Below, in pieces: positions 21,270 to 32,546 of a DNA stretch of 64,000 nucleotides. Source of the DNA: Durusdinium trenchii (taxonomy: Eukaryota > Sar > Dinophyceae > Suessiales > Symbiodiniaceae). A program made the position numbers and the translations under genes. The notes below the pieces were generated by a model. That model did not search any database. It was not told the origin of the DNA and worked only from the letters and a program-made list of their open reading frames with translations. The stretch spans positions 1,257,390 to 1,321,389 of the forward strand of contig CAXAMN010026805.1 of the NCBI GenBank assembly GCA_963970005.1, written 5' to 3'. Numbering within the stretch: the stretch's first letter is position 1; each line of letters opens with the position of its first letter.

Positions 21270-23040
21270 TGATCTATATTGATCTAGTCTATTCATATCA
21301 AATAAATACTAATGTATACTGTAATATAATATATATATATGCCGCATACCATCAGCACCTTGCAACAGGTACTTCGAAGTCTGCAAAACAAACCATCATA
21401 GGAGACCAGACCTGTTGGGGGGTGTTTCTGTATCCACTACATATGGGAACCATGTATGGGAACCTGAGAAGGACGACTCATGGCCTCAAATCGGCCACGA
21501 TCCGGCCATGCCTTGAGGAAGAAACTAAGAAGCAGACAAACACATTTAGGCCTAATTCTGGATTCTAATTAGATATTTTGTTCTTCTTTCTAATAGCGAA
21601 CCTTGTTCCTAGTAGTAAGGCCCTTTGCTACTAGTAACATTCTTGTTCCTAGTAGCGATGCCAGGAGCCCCGTTCGTAGCGTCCGATCGCTCCTTGTGCC
21701 CACATGAACCTGGATTCCGAGCCTCCGACTCCACGGGACGTCCCGGAATTTGCTTCCGGACGTCCCTGGTCCTTGGCGAAGTCGGTCTAAGCCCCTGAAG
21801 TCGAAGGCAGACTGACCGTCCTGGGCGGAAGCCGGAGAGCTGTTAGATCCGGAGAGCTGTTAGTGAGTCAAGCGGTGCATCTACACCGGCTAGATGCAGG
21901 TCTTTGGCATTTGACCCTGCACGAAGGACTTGTGAACATATAGCGCTTGGGTTGTTTTTCTACAATGCCGGCTGTTTGCTGTGGAGATGAAGGCACTTCC
22001 ATGGATGTGATTTGCTTCCATTTCTGTGTAGAAACGGTTATCCCAATTGACTGCAAGTACCCATTCATAGTGGTGCCCATGAATAAGTTCCATGGACACA
22101 TTGGCTCTATTGACTTGACCAATTGAGGATTGATCTATTTGTCTTCTCCCTTCCACCCATTAAAACCACCATGGCCTCTCCCTTTAAAGCAAGACCGGAG
22201 CGGTGCCGGGAACGCCCAAGTCGGGGTGACCGAGGGTGTGACCCGCCCGGAGGAATGCGAGTTGGGCATAGTTGAAGAACAACAGTAAACCGTGCTAGCA
22301 GGGGGTCCGACATGAGTTTATTTTTAAAATAATAGGTACTCTAGTACTCGGGTCATGGCCCCTTGCTTTTGCATATTTTGTGTTGGTCGCAAGCTGAGGA
22401 TGCTAGGTTTGTTTCGATTGTGAGGGCCGAACCTGGAGATCCATGACCTTTGGACCCAGACAAGATGCTCCAAACAGTGCTCTAAACATTTTACAGCATG
22501 TTGATGTGTTCAGCCAACACGGTAACCTTACATAATATCAAGGTGTCCAGGGATACTTAGGCGATCTGAGAAATTCTACGCCACACGTATGTGCTAAAGA
22601 CAAACGGCCTTCCTCTCCCAAGCTGCAACTGCACAGCCATGGCGAAGGACGTTAAATCTTTGGGCTCTTGATGGATGGTGATGTCGGTTCTGATGTTTGT
22701 TTGCGATCATCAGCAGATTGGCCATTTGGGGTCCAAAGGCATTTTCGCTGCACGGATTGACGCGCCTAAATCAGATGGTGAGCCGGGCGTTTCTTGAGTG
22801 GCGTACCTGGTAATTACTATCTAGTCACAGCTGCGTGCTGTGCTGGCCCCGGACCCAGGAAAGATCAAAGAAGAGCTATTTCCATGCAAATTGAGAGGAT
22901 GAATAGATCAAAGACATTTCAAACCGTGTTATTTCGCGAACAGTTCGCTCTATTTCGCTCTGTTTCGTACCTTCGCGGATTTCAACCCAAAACCCGGCCC
23001 GCCGCGGATCGGGGCCACTGCCTCGGTCGCTTTTTATTGC
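21270..23040. other. Non-coding stretch
   Basis: Contains a CTAGTAG cluster (21578-21665), an imperfect 17-bp duplication around CCGGAGAGCTGTTAG at about 21832-21863, and short frames only. Confidence 0.4.
21578..21665 (+). repeat. CTAGTAG repeat cluster, copy 3
   Basis: Degenerate units including TTGTTCCTAGTAGTAAGGC, TTTGCTACTAGTAAC and TTGTTCCTAGTAGCGATGCC. Confidence 0.8.
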
Positions 23041-23044
23041 ATAG

Positions 23045-23110
23045 AGGCGGATCGAAGAGATCGTGCACCGGGCGCCTGGAGCACGGGCATTTGCGGCCTT
23101 GAACAGCATG
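23045..23110 (+). CDS. Exon of an unknown protein, donor GTAAGG
   Basis: After an AG acceptor at 23043-23044 the frame gives 22 codons (RRIEEIVHRAPGARAFAAL...) ending in ATG directly before GTAAGG. Both boundaries are phase 0. The text is a clean amphipathic-helix pattern. It joins in phase to the block at 23224-23409. No family is recognised. Confidence 0.45.
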
Positions 23111-23129
23111 GTAAGGAATGATATTATGG

Positions 23130-23190
23130 ATATATATGTATATATGATATATATATATATGATATATATGATAGATATATATATATATGG
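23130..23190. repeat. (TA)n-rich intronic tract
   Basis: Interrupted TA and GATA repeats lie between the exons ending at 23110 and starting at 23224. Confidence 0.85.
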
Positions 23191-23223
23191 AATGTATTGT
23201 TTTTAATTTCTGGGTCAAGGGAG

Positions 23224-23409
23224 GCCAGCTCCACAAGTGCCCGGTGCAGAAGCCTTTTTGACCAAGTCGTGCTGACAGAGAAGCAGAAAGCCATCATTCG
23301 ATCGCTGATGGTAGAGCGATGCTTGATCGCAAGGTCCTTCTCGTACTGTTTTGGTTGCTTTTCCCAGATGCATCTCATGCACCGTTTCAACATGATTGAC
23401 ATCTGCTAA
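23224..23409 (+). CDS. Terminal exon candidate following 23045-23110
   Basis: In phase 0 after an AG at 23222-23223 the block encodes 61 residues and a TAA stop. It includes a charged helix (LTEKQKAIIRSLMVERCLIA) and a Cys/Phe-rich end (SYCFGCFSQ). The phase matches the preceding exon without adjustment. The polypyrimidine tract is poor because the intron ends in TTTCTGGGTCAAGGGAG, so the exact acceptor is uncertain. Confidence 0.4.
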   Translation, partial: ASSTSARCRSLFDQVVLTEKQKAIIRSLMVERCLIARSFSYCFGCFSQMHLMHRFNMIDIC

Positions 23410-23970
23410 GAGAGCAAGAACGATTCAATCTTATGAGGTCGAAATTACGTGGCCGGGGAAAGAACTTGGACAACCTTTTGCAGGGATGCGCTGTTCGTGC
23501 CTGAATCTTGCAACTTCAAATTGCCGCCGGAATCAGAACTGGCCTTGAGAGAAGCTCAGAAAACAGTCGTTCATTGCAGTCAGAAGCAGTTTTCTACAAA
23601 ACATTCGCGCGCAGGTTCACGATGTGGTGACCATTAGAGGGGTCTCATCTGAGGGTTGAGTGCGGGATGTTATCGGCCCTTTGAGAATCTAGAGGCCCAG
23701 AGAAGTTGGTGCGACGATTTTCTCCTTTGTTGACCATGCTATGGCTGCTTTGTTGCCATCAATGTAGCAGTCAATTTGCATTGGACTTTCTCGACTTGGA
23801 CTCAGCACCCTTCCTCAAAAGATGGAACCAGACTTCAGGGCTTGAGGATGGCTCAGTGACACCAATCCATCTTTTTGGGAGATGCGTCAAATGAATTCAG
23901 CTGACTTCGCCGCAATGTGCACTGTTGTTTGGGCTCTAGTCTAGGGGTGTTCTGTCTCCTGGGCATTTTC

Positions 23971-23994
23971 GGAGCACAGGAATTCCTGTGCTCC
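23971..23994. repeat. Perfect 24-bp palindrome
   Basis: GGAGCACAGGAA is followed directly by its reverse complement, centred on an EcoRI-type GAATTC. There is no loop. Confidence 0.95.
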
Positions 23995-24084
23995 CCGCCC
24001 GAACGCCCCGTGGTTGTAGATATATACTAGGCAAAGGTCATGGTCAAATCGTTATAAATCGTACCTGACGAATCAACACTAAAA

Positions 24085-24354
24085 TTGACTCAAATTCACC
24101 GACCACTCCGGTCTCAAAACACGCAGTCCCAGATCCCTGCAGGAAAGGTCACAAGTTTTGGGTGGTTTCAGGTTACATTGGTTACATGTATGGCACAAGG
24201 GATCAGAAACATCCAGCTCAACATTCCTGTTTGTGCAATGGCTGAGCGAATCTCTGTTCAGCAGGCTTTACAGGCCGCGTTTGGCGAGGATCCTGAGAAT
24301 CTTCAGGTCACTGGAGCTCTTCATATGGCTGGAACAGTATTGGTACTACTGTAG
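24085..24354 (+). CDS. Weak exon candidate
   Basis: An 89-codon frame. Its middle part (MAERISVQQALQAAFGEDPE) reads like a real helix-rich protein start. The flanks are less convincing, and other frames overlap. The function is unknown. Confidence 0.25.
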   Translation: MTQIHRPLRSQNTQSQIPAGKVTSFGWFQVTLVTCMAQGIRNIQLNIPVCAMAERISVQQALQAAFGEDPENLQVTGALHMAGTVLVLL

Positions 24355-25350
24355 GGTATCCACCCGTACTGTACCCTTTTCGGTCAGGGCGTGGGCGTTT
24401 GACCAGGGAATGGGGATGTGCTTGTGCTCGGCACTTGAAAATCCAATCGGCTGATCCCTGGCAATCTCAGCCATGAGTGAGCTTACCGCGTGTTGGCGAC
24501 ACCTGTGCCATTTTTTGCTGTGGAGGTCCACCGGTCAAACCACTTGTCGACGAGGTTTTGGCTTACTTGGGTTTCACCAGTGCTTGATAAACGGATGGCG
24601 AAACCGTTTCAGACCTGGAAACCCAACTTGAAAACGCATGTCGCTCGTTGTAGTTACCTTATTGGCATATGCGTAAGGTTGTCATATGCTGTCATGCCGC
24701 TCGTTTTTGGAAAGTGTTGAACGATTTCAGGGGACATGTTACTTCAGACAGCGGCAATTCCAAAAAGCGGACCAAATGCAGAGAGCCATCCCTTGCCTGC
24801 CTGGTTTTTAAGTCTATCTAAAACTAATAGGATGTATAAGTAAATGTATGATAGATAGTTCTAATCATGTGTTTGTGTATTTCTTGCATTCTGTGAGACT
24901 GTGAGATAATTCAGGTCTTTCAGTTTGAGCCCAATGGCGGAGAAGCGGTGCTTTGTCGTTTCTGGGTTCGAACAGGTACCTGACTCTTGGCAGAATCAGC
25001 TCGGGACTTGGGACAGAACTAGGGGTGAAACGTTCAGAGTTGGGACTTGGGTGAAGAGCTGGAGCTTGGAAGATCACGAAGATCATCGAAGATCAATACA
25101 GTAGCTAATTAAACACGCGGGGGGACTTGGGAGGTACAACGTTGAGGTGTTGGCAACGATGCAGAAGCGGTGTGTTGCGATGTGTTCTTTACTACTTGTG
25201 CGGGGAAATGGTTGGTTTGCTCGCCTCAAGAACCGTCGGGAGGGTCCAGTCAGGCAGTGTCATCAGGCAACAGCCATAAGATTTAAATTATTGATATGTC
25301 ATGTCAATAGACTGTTTGCCATAAGATTATGGCAATGCCATAGGATTGTT

Positions 25351-25391
25351 TGACTGCAGTGTCTGCATGTTGGTCTCAGACACTGCAGTCA
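25351..25391. repeat. 15-bp-arm hairpin
   Basis: The perfect inverted repeat TGACTGCAGTGTCTG (25351-25365) and its complement (25377-25391) enclose an 11-nt loop. It sits beside short direct repeats (CCTATCGGT). Confidence 0.9.
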
Positions 25392-26818
25392 GACAGTCCT
25401 TCGACCTATCGGTCGGCAGACCTATCGGTTTGGGCGTCCTCGGGTGTTCGACCCTCGAGGCAAATGGGGAGCTCAGTGCCGACATCGGCATGACTTGGAC
25501 CTCTCCAGATACTCCTTGCGCGCGCGGCGTGGGGCTGCCATGCCTGGGCTTGCCACTTGGGATGCCAGGTGTCCGGAGAAAGCCATTGGGGTTATGTTGG
25601 GCAGTGGCAGCCATACATGACCAACCATCAAATAATTTGTTTTTGTGAAAAAAACGCGGGAAAAAAAGCAAAACAAAAGCACATGAACCTGAACATGCTT
25701 TACCTTTTGTTTTTGCTTTATAAGTTATTTTGGCTCCTTGTATCTATGGCTGGCGTGCCCGACATAACATTGGGGTCAAGGGTAGAGGGAAGAATATGGA
25801 TGGCTGCATAATTGACAATGCAGTGGCTACAAGCTTGTAAACTAAGTGACTAGATGGACTTTGCAGAGTTCCTAGCATGCATTTGATGTGTCTCTCTGTG
25901 AGGAGAGTTTTGATGGCGGCTTCAGCCAACTCTAAGGGTTTTGTTCGACTGTGGGGGGAGAAGCAAAATCAAAGCTACCTCCCCATTTGCGAGCCAATCT
26001 GCAACTGAAGAGCAGCGAGTTGGACGCGCCGATGCACCAAGCTCCTGGTGGATCACTCTGAAGAGACTGAAGTCAGTCGTCGCCCGTGGAGGTCGCTCCG
26101 GTCGCCGGTCACCAGATGCCTCACGGCAAGTGGGGCAGCTCTTTCGATCCATTCCTGTCAGTGAACACATGGCAAAGGACACCGCTTTGGGTCGCGAACC
26201 AACCGCGGCAGGAACTGTGGAGGGTCCATTGGCGCAGTGCCTTTTTTCCTTACCGGCTAGGTCGGCCGTCCTTCAGCCACATGGAGCTGCTCCATGGTTT
26301 GAAGATCCAAAGATGAAGTGTTTGCCACCTTCCCTCCCCACGCTCCTCGGCTGAGCTTCTTGAGGATGAGGATGAGACGAAAACGAACGTCTCCCGGCAT
26401 CATGAAACATCAGTGTCACAGGCCTGAGAGATTGCCGGATCGCGATCGTGCAGCAACACCAGCACCCAAACGTGGGCAGTATGCATGCTCTTCTAGAGTT
26501 GCATGGCCGAGCAAACGGCTCTTTCTCAGACTTCGGGCCTTCGGCCCCTGCTTGAGTAAGCTTGCCGCTTCATGTTCGAATTTCCGAGGGCTGCCACTTC
26601 TACTAAAAAAGTGATAGACTCTGCCTCAAACTGGAATTGGGCACCGCTGCGCAGGCTGCACATGCCCTAAAAGACCCTAAAACAGTCGGCCGCCTCCTTC
26701 TTTGGGCCGTGCCATTGGGTTAGCCATCAAAATTACCCTGTGGGCGAACCCTGAGAGGCGAGCCCGTCGCAGCTCCGAACATCCTCCCAAACCATCCCAA
26801 ACCAACGATCTCACGCGA

Positions 26819-26955
26819 GGTCCATGGTGATCCAAAGGCTGCACTGGAGTCGGCGTCGGAAAATATTGCGTTCGTCCTGTGTGACTTGACTCCAAGCAGC
26901 GTTTTCTCGCGTGACGCTGCGGTGGGCGTCGAAGCAGCTGTCTTTCCCATAAAGA
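26819..26955 (+). CDS. Internal exon of an unknown protein
   Basis: The frame reads VHGDPKAALESASENIAFVL, then CDLTPSSVFSRDAAVGVEAA and VFPIK. This is one of the cleanest coding stretches in the window. It could end at 26955 before GC (phase 1, which joins the next exon in frame) or at 26963 before GTAAAT (phase 0, which does not). The 5' limit is uncertain because the frame is open further left through a Pro-rich stretch. No domain is recognised. Confidence 0.45.
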
Positions 26956-27085
26956 GCCCTAAAGTAAATCGATTGAAAGATCAGTGCAAAGAAGTACCCC
27001 TCCAAAGAGTCAGCAAGTGTTTTTCCAACAAGTCTTGCACGCATGGGGTCCAGATTGGTCCAGGTGAATGATGTGTCTTTGCCAG

Positions 27086-27210
27086 GTGGCGAGCGAGCCG
27101 TCTACGACTACGAGGATCACGATGCCGCACGACGGTTTCTGTCGGCCGGGATGCAAGGCGAGGATCTCCTTCGTTCGGATGTCGTCATTGACCCCGCGGG
27201 GAGACTGTGA
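27086..27210 (+). CDS. Terminal exon of the same unknown gene
   Basis: The acceptor TCTTTGCCAG is followed by a frame reading GERAVYDYEDHDAARRFLSA, then GMQGEDLLRSDVVIDPAGRL, and a TGA at 27208-27210. The mix of acidic and basic residues and the lack of low complexity make this a confident coding block. It needs a phase-1 upstream exon, which the GC-donor reading of the previous block supplies. The stop lies 1 bp before a 32-bp direct repeat that flanks a CTAGTAG cluster. Confidence 0.5.
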
Positions 27211-27387
27211 CTGGACGGGCCAGGATGTTTGGTCTTTTTTGCTATAGGAACAAGAATCTACTAGGGGCTCCGGCATCGCGGCTACTAGGAGCAAGGCCGC
27301 TACTAGGGGCTCCTGGCCTTACTAGTAGGAGCAAGGATCTACTAGGAACAAGAAGCTGGACAGGCCAGGATGTTTGGTCTTTATTGC
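27211..27387 (-). repeat. CTAGTAG cluster, copy 4, framed by 32-bp direct repeats
   Basis: 27211-27242 and 27356-27387 match at 30 of 32 positions (core GGCCAGGATGTTTGGTCTTT). The 113 bp between them is made of GCTACTAGGAGCAAGG-type units, the reverse-strand form of the family. Confidence 0.85.
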
Positions 27388-27562
27388 CGCTGGAACTGGC
27401 CATCGACACCTTGTGGAGCGCTGGAGCTTTTGGTGCGGCGGCTGGGGTGAAATCTGGTGCGTGTGATGTTTGTGTCAAAAAACTCTCATCCTATGCGTGT
27501 CGTGTTGAATCATAGTGAAGGAGTGTGAAGGTTATCTCAGAGCCTCACACATCCAAACATCA

Positions 27563-27632
27563 CCTAGTAACAAGTGCATTGCTACTAGTAGCAAGGGCAT
27601 CGCTACTAGTATCCAGTGCATCGCTACTAGTC
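27563..27632 (-). repeat. CTAGTAG repeat cluster, copy 5
   Basis: Units such as AACAAGTGCATTGCTACTAG and GCAAGGGCATCGCTACTAGT, in the reverse orientation and 175 bp right of copy 4. Confidence 0.85.
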
Positions 27633-27900
27633 CTATTGCCCAAGGTGTCAGCCACCATGTCTTGCAAGGACTGTTTGACGGGTAGCAGTCAAGGTCCTCA
27701 AGGTGTTGCACATTAGTATGTTCAATGAACTATGTTTCCCAAATTGCCACGATTGACGGAGAATGCTTCATTGAGATACAGGTCTTGAAATGGACACCGT
27801 GTTTCCTGAATGTGCTCTCAATTAATACACTACCGTGATATATATATATATATATTATACAATTTTATATGCATTGCTTGTCATTGTTTTTCGCATATAG

Positions 27901-28060
27901 ACACCACCTAACAGTGCGGCACTGTTCCACCAGGACTGGGGCTGCCTGCCGATTGCCCAAGGCATCAGAGAATTGGCCTATGCTGATGCCACAGGAGCTG
28001 AGTTCGGCCTGGGAGCTCCATTCCGAACCTCATTTTCATCCCGTTCCGCAAGTGTTGTTT
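27901..28060 (+). CDS. Candidate exon, unknown protein
   Basis: After a CATATAG acceptor the frame reads PPNSAALFHQDWGCLPIAQG, then IRELAYADATGAEFGLGAPF, before a GTATGT donor at 28061. A second frame across 27869-28282 is open for 137 codons and cannot be excluded. A (TA)n tract immediately precedes the acceptor. Confidence 0.35.
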
Positions 28061-28275
28061 GTATGTGGAGAGCCTGATGAATCCAAGTATCGTGCAGAGG
28101 CACTGATGTTTCACGGCACGTTTGTTTCGCACGTTTGGGGCACCGAGTCTGACACGGCACCTTTAGGACAGGCACGGTGTCCTAACGCAGCCAGGAGCAG
28201 ACTTCAGGAACTGCTCTCCACGTCATTTGTGCGATCTCATGCTGACAAGGCGCACTTCCCCTTGCCCGTGCAGAT

Positions 28276-29360
28276 GTGCTAGCTATTTTGGTTCCAAAGG
28301 TCTCGCAATTCCAACATCACGAAAGGGAACAAATTAATCAAAGGCCAAGGTCCAGTGCTCTGTCCAGCTTCGATCAGCTTCGTTCATCGTCCAATTTGTC
28401 ACGGCGGCTTAGGAGGTTTATGCTCTCAGCTCAGACCCTGTATGCTGAGAAAGCGAAAGGCAACCAGGGCTGTGGCTCCGCATGCTCCGCATGCGGCTGG
28501 GTCAGAAAAGGGGAGGGAGAGAGCTGAGAAAAGGCCTCAGAAGTGGAACAATGAAGAGGTTCTGACAAACATTCTGAAACTAGGTGGCCATCGCTCTTAA
28601 GTTGGTTGGAGGCCATCGCTTAGGTTGGAGTGTTGGTGTTTGGTGAAGGCTTTGGCAGCCAATCCGACCCAGCACACGTGATCCGGAAGAAGTGATCAAG
28701 GTGGAAGCCTCCCCCCGTTGCAACAACATGTTTGATACAGCGGGCCATACTGTGAGTCTCAGAAACATTTGCCATATTTGCCATTCATTGAGTTCAACGA
28801 AGTGCATCTTGAGACCAGATGGCCATGGCTCACTCGTCACCGAAGCATGTTCTTTAGGGACCTTGCTACACGGGTAACCTTTCCACCTTTGATTGAGGAA
28901 CAAATCTGCATCGCTTATGATGATGGGTCCTGAGAATGTTCGCAACATTTCTGTGGCAAATCGACCTGTGCTTCATCGACCCCCACGGGGTGCAATGTTT
29001 CCCGAGAAAGCACATCACTCATTCACACTGGCGAAAGATGGATTGCGGCGATGGACTCTGGGATGGCTCGACTACTCCCTACTCGGCTGCGTAGGGTCAA
29101 CCTTTTTATGTAGTTGGTTGACTATTCCACCATATTCGACTCAATTCTTGTAGCATTTTGAGACATAACATAGCTTGCAGGGCTTTGGCACAGCGATATG
29201 GGATGACACTCAATGAGGAGCAAAGCCCGCATGTTCGCACGCCAACATGTATATGTATAGCTATAGATAACCCGCTGGGATGTCGGGGACCCGATCCACT
29301 GGTTCAGATCGTTCTGAGAGACAACATGATGGTTATTTTGTGAGTTCTCCAGATTTTAAG
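28276..29360. other. Unresolved overlapping frames
   Basis: Plus frames at 28276-28600 and a 122-codon minus frame at 28580-28948 overlap. A minus-strand stretch (RCIKHVVATGGGFHLDHF) is vaguely transposase-like, but I could not confirm it. Confidence 0.25.
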
Positions 29361-29407
29361 AGAAATGCCATGTCACCTCGGATCCAAACACGCATCGCCA
29401 ACTCTAG

Positions 29408-29496
29408 CTGAATCTCAGGCGGCCCAGTGGTGCACGTTTGCCAGCCATCACCTGCATCCTTCAGATTTGCTTGGCAAATATTTTTCTATGGTGCAG
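29408..29496 (+). CDS. Candidate internal exon
   Basis: An AG at 29406-29407 and a GTAATG donor at 29497 enclose 29 codons (ESQAAQWCTFASHHLHPSDL, then LGKYFSMVQ). Both boundaries look normal. The family is unknown. Confidence 0.4.
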
Positions 29497-29797
29497 GTAA
29501 TGTCAGAAGTGGGAACATGCAGAGCCTCACAAGGCCTTTTGCTGTACTCAAGAGGGTGCTGTAAGTACTTTGGTACCTCAACGAAGCGGCACAAGACGGA
29601 AAAGAGCATCCGCTTAGAACATGCAAACATCCCAACAAGGAACATTACACAAAAATAACGACAGAAATGACGTGAAAGATTTGTCAGAATCATCCACTTT
29701 CCTTACTGTCCTTTGGACGTCTCCAAATACAGTCATACTATAGTACGTTTCACATTTGGCTCTTTTCTTTCCAGCCACCTAGCTGCAGCAGCTGCAG

Positions 29798-29970
29798 GTT
29801 TGCTTGCTTTTCATGGACGGCTCAGTGACCTTTGCGCTGCTCCACAGTGGTGAGGTCCGCTGTCACCGCAGCAGCACTGGCACCTCGGACGCTGGCGGTC
29901 TCAGACTGTTTGACCCTGCAAGCAGAAAAGCTCACGTTTCAACCATTTTCAGAAAACGCATTGTTGTTTT
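29798..29970 (+). CDS. Candidate internal exon
   Basis: The acceptor GCAGCTGCAG and a strong donor GTAAGG at 29971 enclose a frame reading VCLLFMDGSVTFALLHSGEV, then RCHRSSTGTSDAGGLRLFDP, with a basic end. An alternative frame (29832-30161) is longer but Ser/Cys/Arg-rich. The function is unknown. Confidence 0.4.
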
Positions 29971-30736
29971 GTAAGGACGGGTACTGGCCTGATCTAGCTC
30001 AGCACGTTGGGCGGTGCTCCGATCAGTCATCGGGGCTCACAACCAGAAAACTGACAGCATCTTCGTGTTTGAGGTGTGTTTTCTGTGAGGTGTTTGAGGT
30101 GTTTGCCGCAAGGGACCACGGTTTTTGCCGTAGTCATCGGTCGTCTAAGTCAGTGCGCTAAGGTCAAATCTTAGCCCAATCGCAACGACTCGGAAAGGGC
30201 CGCCTTCTGCAAGCAGCGGCTCTTTTGGGATGTGAGGTGCGGAGAAAAGGGGACCGGATCATCGCAAAAATACGGACTCCTGCGAGATACCGCAAGCTTT
30301 GGGATGAGTAGATGTGGAAGAAGACAGGGATTAGTATGTAGCTGTTTTGAGCATTTTGCAGCATGGAGGAGGGTTGTTTCAGCATGTGTGGTAGAGTGTG
30401 CGAGAGATTCTTAAGGTCAAGAGTGTGTGAGGCAAAGAAGTATATAGCGGTGTAACAGTCTCGTACACCCGAGGGTCCTCAATGCACTTTACCCTGCAAT
30501 GTCATGAAGCAGCGTCCACGGACGATAGTTTGCCACGTGTGAGGCCGAGGGGACGCTTGTGACCCAGTGAATCCTAGTGACAAAACCTCCAGAGTTGCAG
30601 GATTCGACCAATATCCATTCTTTCTCGCCGTTTTGCGTGGAACTGGCTTGCGGTGGGTCGGCTGTGAGATCGTCGATCATGCTGGGGCTGTGTGTGTTGA
30701 ATCGGTTTCGGTTTCGTGGCATCAACCGCGTCCCAG

Positions 30737-30805
30737 GCCTTCGTGTTGGGTGATGACCAAGGAGGTCTGCAGCTGCTTCAACGAGACGATCTCAGCGAGT
30801 CTTAG
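30737..30805 (+). CDS. Candidate terminal exon
   Basis: After CGCGTCCCAG the frame encodes AFVLGDDQGGLQLLQRDDLS, then ES and TAG. It is short but compositionally clean. No upstream exon of matching phase has been fixed. Confidence 0.3.
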   Translation, partial: AFVLGDDQGGLQLLQRDDLSES

Positions 30806-31183
30806 AGCCCAAAAACACTGACCATCACTGACAGGAAGTGAAAGATGATTCGTAGAGCTGGGGCCTTGGTGGGCTGTCCGTGCTGGGGACGAATCCCTGC
30901 CCCGGCGGTTTCGTGCAATGAAGAGATTGAAGTGGACGACTGAGTTTTTCAAGACACAGGTCCGCAAATACGATTCACAAGACTCCAGTCATCTTCTCAT
31001 CGCGTCATGATTTGGTGAGTGTGCGACTTTGGTGGCGTTCCAGAACACCTGTAACAGTCGGTAAACGAGCAAATCACTGTCTTTTAAAGAGGTGTCGGCT
31101 TGCAACTGAACCATCATCATCCACTGAGGGACTAGGACATACCATGTCATGGTACATGATACGATTGATCACCTGATACCACC

Positions 31184-31263
31184 TGTGGCTGCTGCCTTCG
31201 CTTCACTTCTGAGGAAACTCAAGTACTTCGTGCCACTGGGAAATCCAGCATTGCTGCCCTAGC
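31184..31263 (+). CDS. Candidate terminal exon
   Basis: The frame reads VAAAFASLLRKLKYFVPLGN, then PALLP and TAG. A second plus frame from about 31212 stays open to about 31497 (ATGKSSIAALAALQDNQQAR...) without an ATG and is a serious alternative. Confidence 0.25.
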
Positions 31264-31675
31264 CGCCCTCCAAGACAACCAGCAGGCTCGGCTGTGGTTC
31301 GTTGTTTCACCGCTTCTTCTTCGTTTCATCGGTCCGCGGTCCGCGAACGTCACAAGTGGTCCGGGCACCCAGCTCTTGATCCATTGCTCTAAACTTGCTC
31401 TCAGCATGTATCCATTTATCAGCTTTTCGCTCAATAGAATTTGGTACTTTGATGTTTTTAATGGTCCACCTTGTTTCCACGTTTGGGTTATAAATATATA
31501 AATATATATAGTTTATGTATATGTGTGATATAGAGAAGGTCTATATACCAAGCAAGCGTTGACCCACTTAGACTGCTAGTATGCCCCTGACCCCTTGAAC
31601 AGTCTCAGTGTCCACCCTTTGAGAGCCCTGACGAGCCTTCACGATCCTTCGACGACAGGCTTGTCTTTGTGCCAG

Positions 31676-31778
31676 CATGGATGGTAGCATTGAGCTCATC
31701 CAGGCGCTTAATCGGCCCCTTCGACCTGAAGCCGCGCATGAAGAGCGGCTTCGGCTGAGGTGGATGAGGTCGATCTAG
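31676..31778 (+). CDS. Short exon or 33-residue frame
   Basis: After TTTGTGCCAG the frame has an ATG at 31677 and encodes MDGSIELIQALNRPLRPEAA, then HEERLRLRWMRSI and TAG. The composition is good and it may be a terminal exon. No family is recognised. Confidence 0.35.
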
Positions 31779-31920
31779 GCCTCCAAAAATAATGTGTGCC
31801 GTACTGACCAGCGAGCAGTGCGAAGCGTTTTCCACACAGGTCCGCCTTCTGGTGACCTGTCGAAATTTGGAGCGGAGATTTCTATGGTTGACTTGTTGGA
31901 TTGGTCGGTGGGCTCTCGGC

Positions 31921-32002
31921 AGTGCGTGTGCGTGTGTGTGTACGTGTGCGTGGTGCGTGCGTGAGTGCGTGGTGCGTGCATGGGTGTGTGTGTGTGTGTG
32001 TG
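31921..32002. repeat. (GT)n/(GC)-rich microsatellite
   Basis: About 80 bp of GTGTGCG- and TG-type repeats with interruptions. Confidence 0.9.
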
Positions 32003-32049
32003 CTATTTTTTTGTATACGGTTGATTTCTCATGCCCCTGCGCCCTACAC

Positions 32050-32129
32050 TACCAACTCTTGGAATGTGCTCCTCAATGTGGCTAGCGCAGGCAACTCCAA
32101 ACTTGAATCCAATCAGCAAACCTGGAGAG
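32050..32129 (+). CDS. Candidate exon before GTGAGC
   Basis: The frame reads SWNVLLNVASAGNSKLESNQ, then QTWRG, directly before a GTGAGC donor at 32130. The 5' boundary is uncertain. Confidence 0.3.
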
Positions 32130-32418
32130 GTGAGCGACGAGGGCGATGATGCCACTGTTCTTGCAAGGCCTGGTGTTGGGCATGGATGGGCATGGTACTG
32201 TCACCATTTCAAGGTTTACGCTACACATGCTTGAATCATTTCATCTACTAGCGGTGTAATTCTCCAAGACTTACCTATACTTACCCCTTGCATCAGAGCA
32301 GAGCCGTTAAACTTGAGATGCAAACATGTGAAATAATACTGTGTGAATTGCCCTCGAGAATAGATATGAGAATTCTTGAGATACTATCTAAACGACACCG
32401 AGACCCATGTTCCTCCAG

Positions 32419-32546
32419 CTCTACTGTCAGAGCTTGACCGCCAGGATCGAGCCGGTGGGCTCCTTGGGCGAGTTAGAGGGTATTCCGGCCATCTCCAGCT
32501 ACAACCTGGGCAATGAGGACTTGGCCACTGTTTTTGCATGGCTGGG
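32419..32546 (+). CDS. Well-bounded internal exon, unknown protein
   Basis: The acceptor TGTTCCTCCAG, 42 codons plus two bases, and a GTGAAG donor at 32547. It reads LYCQSLTARIEPVGSLGELE, then GIPAISSYNLGNEDLATVFA. The balanced composition and clean boundaries make this one of the better exons. I recognise no family. Confidence 0.45.

Noticed and set aside
28652..28800. Minus-strand text resembling a transposase C-terminus (RCIKHVVATGGGFHLDHF)
   Set aside because: It is a short fragment with frame breaks and no visible catalytic acids. The similarity is only an impression.
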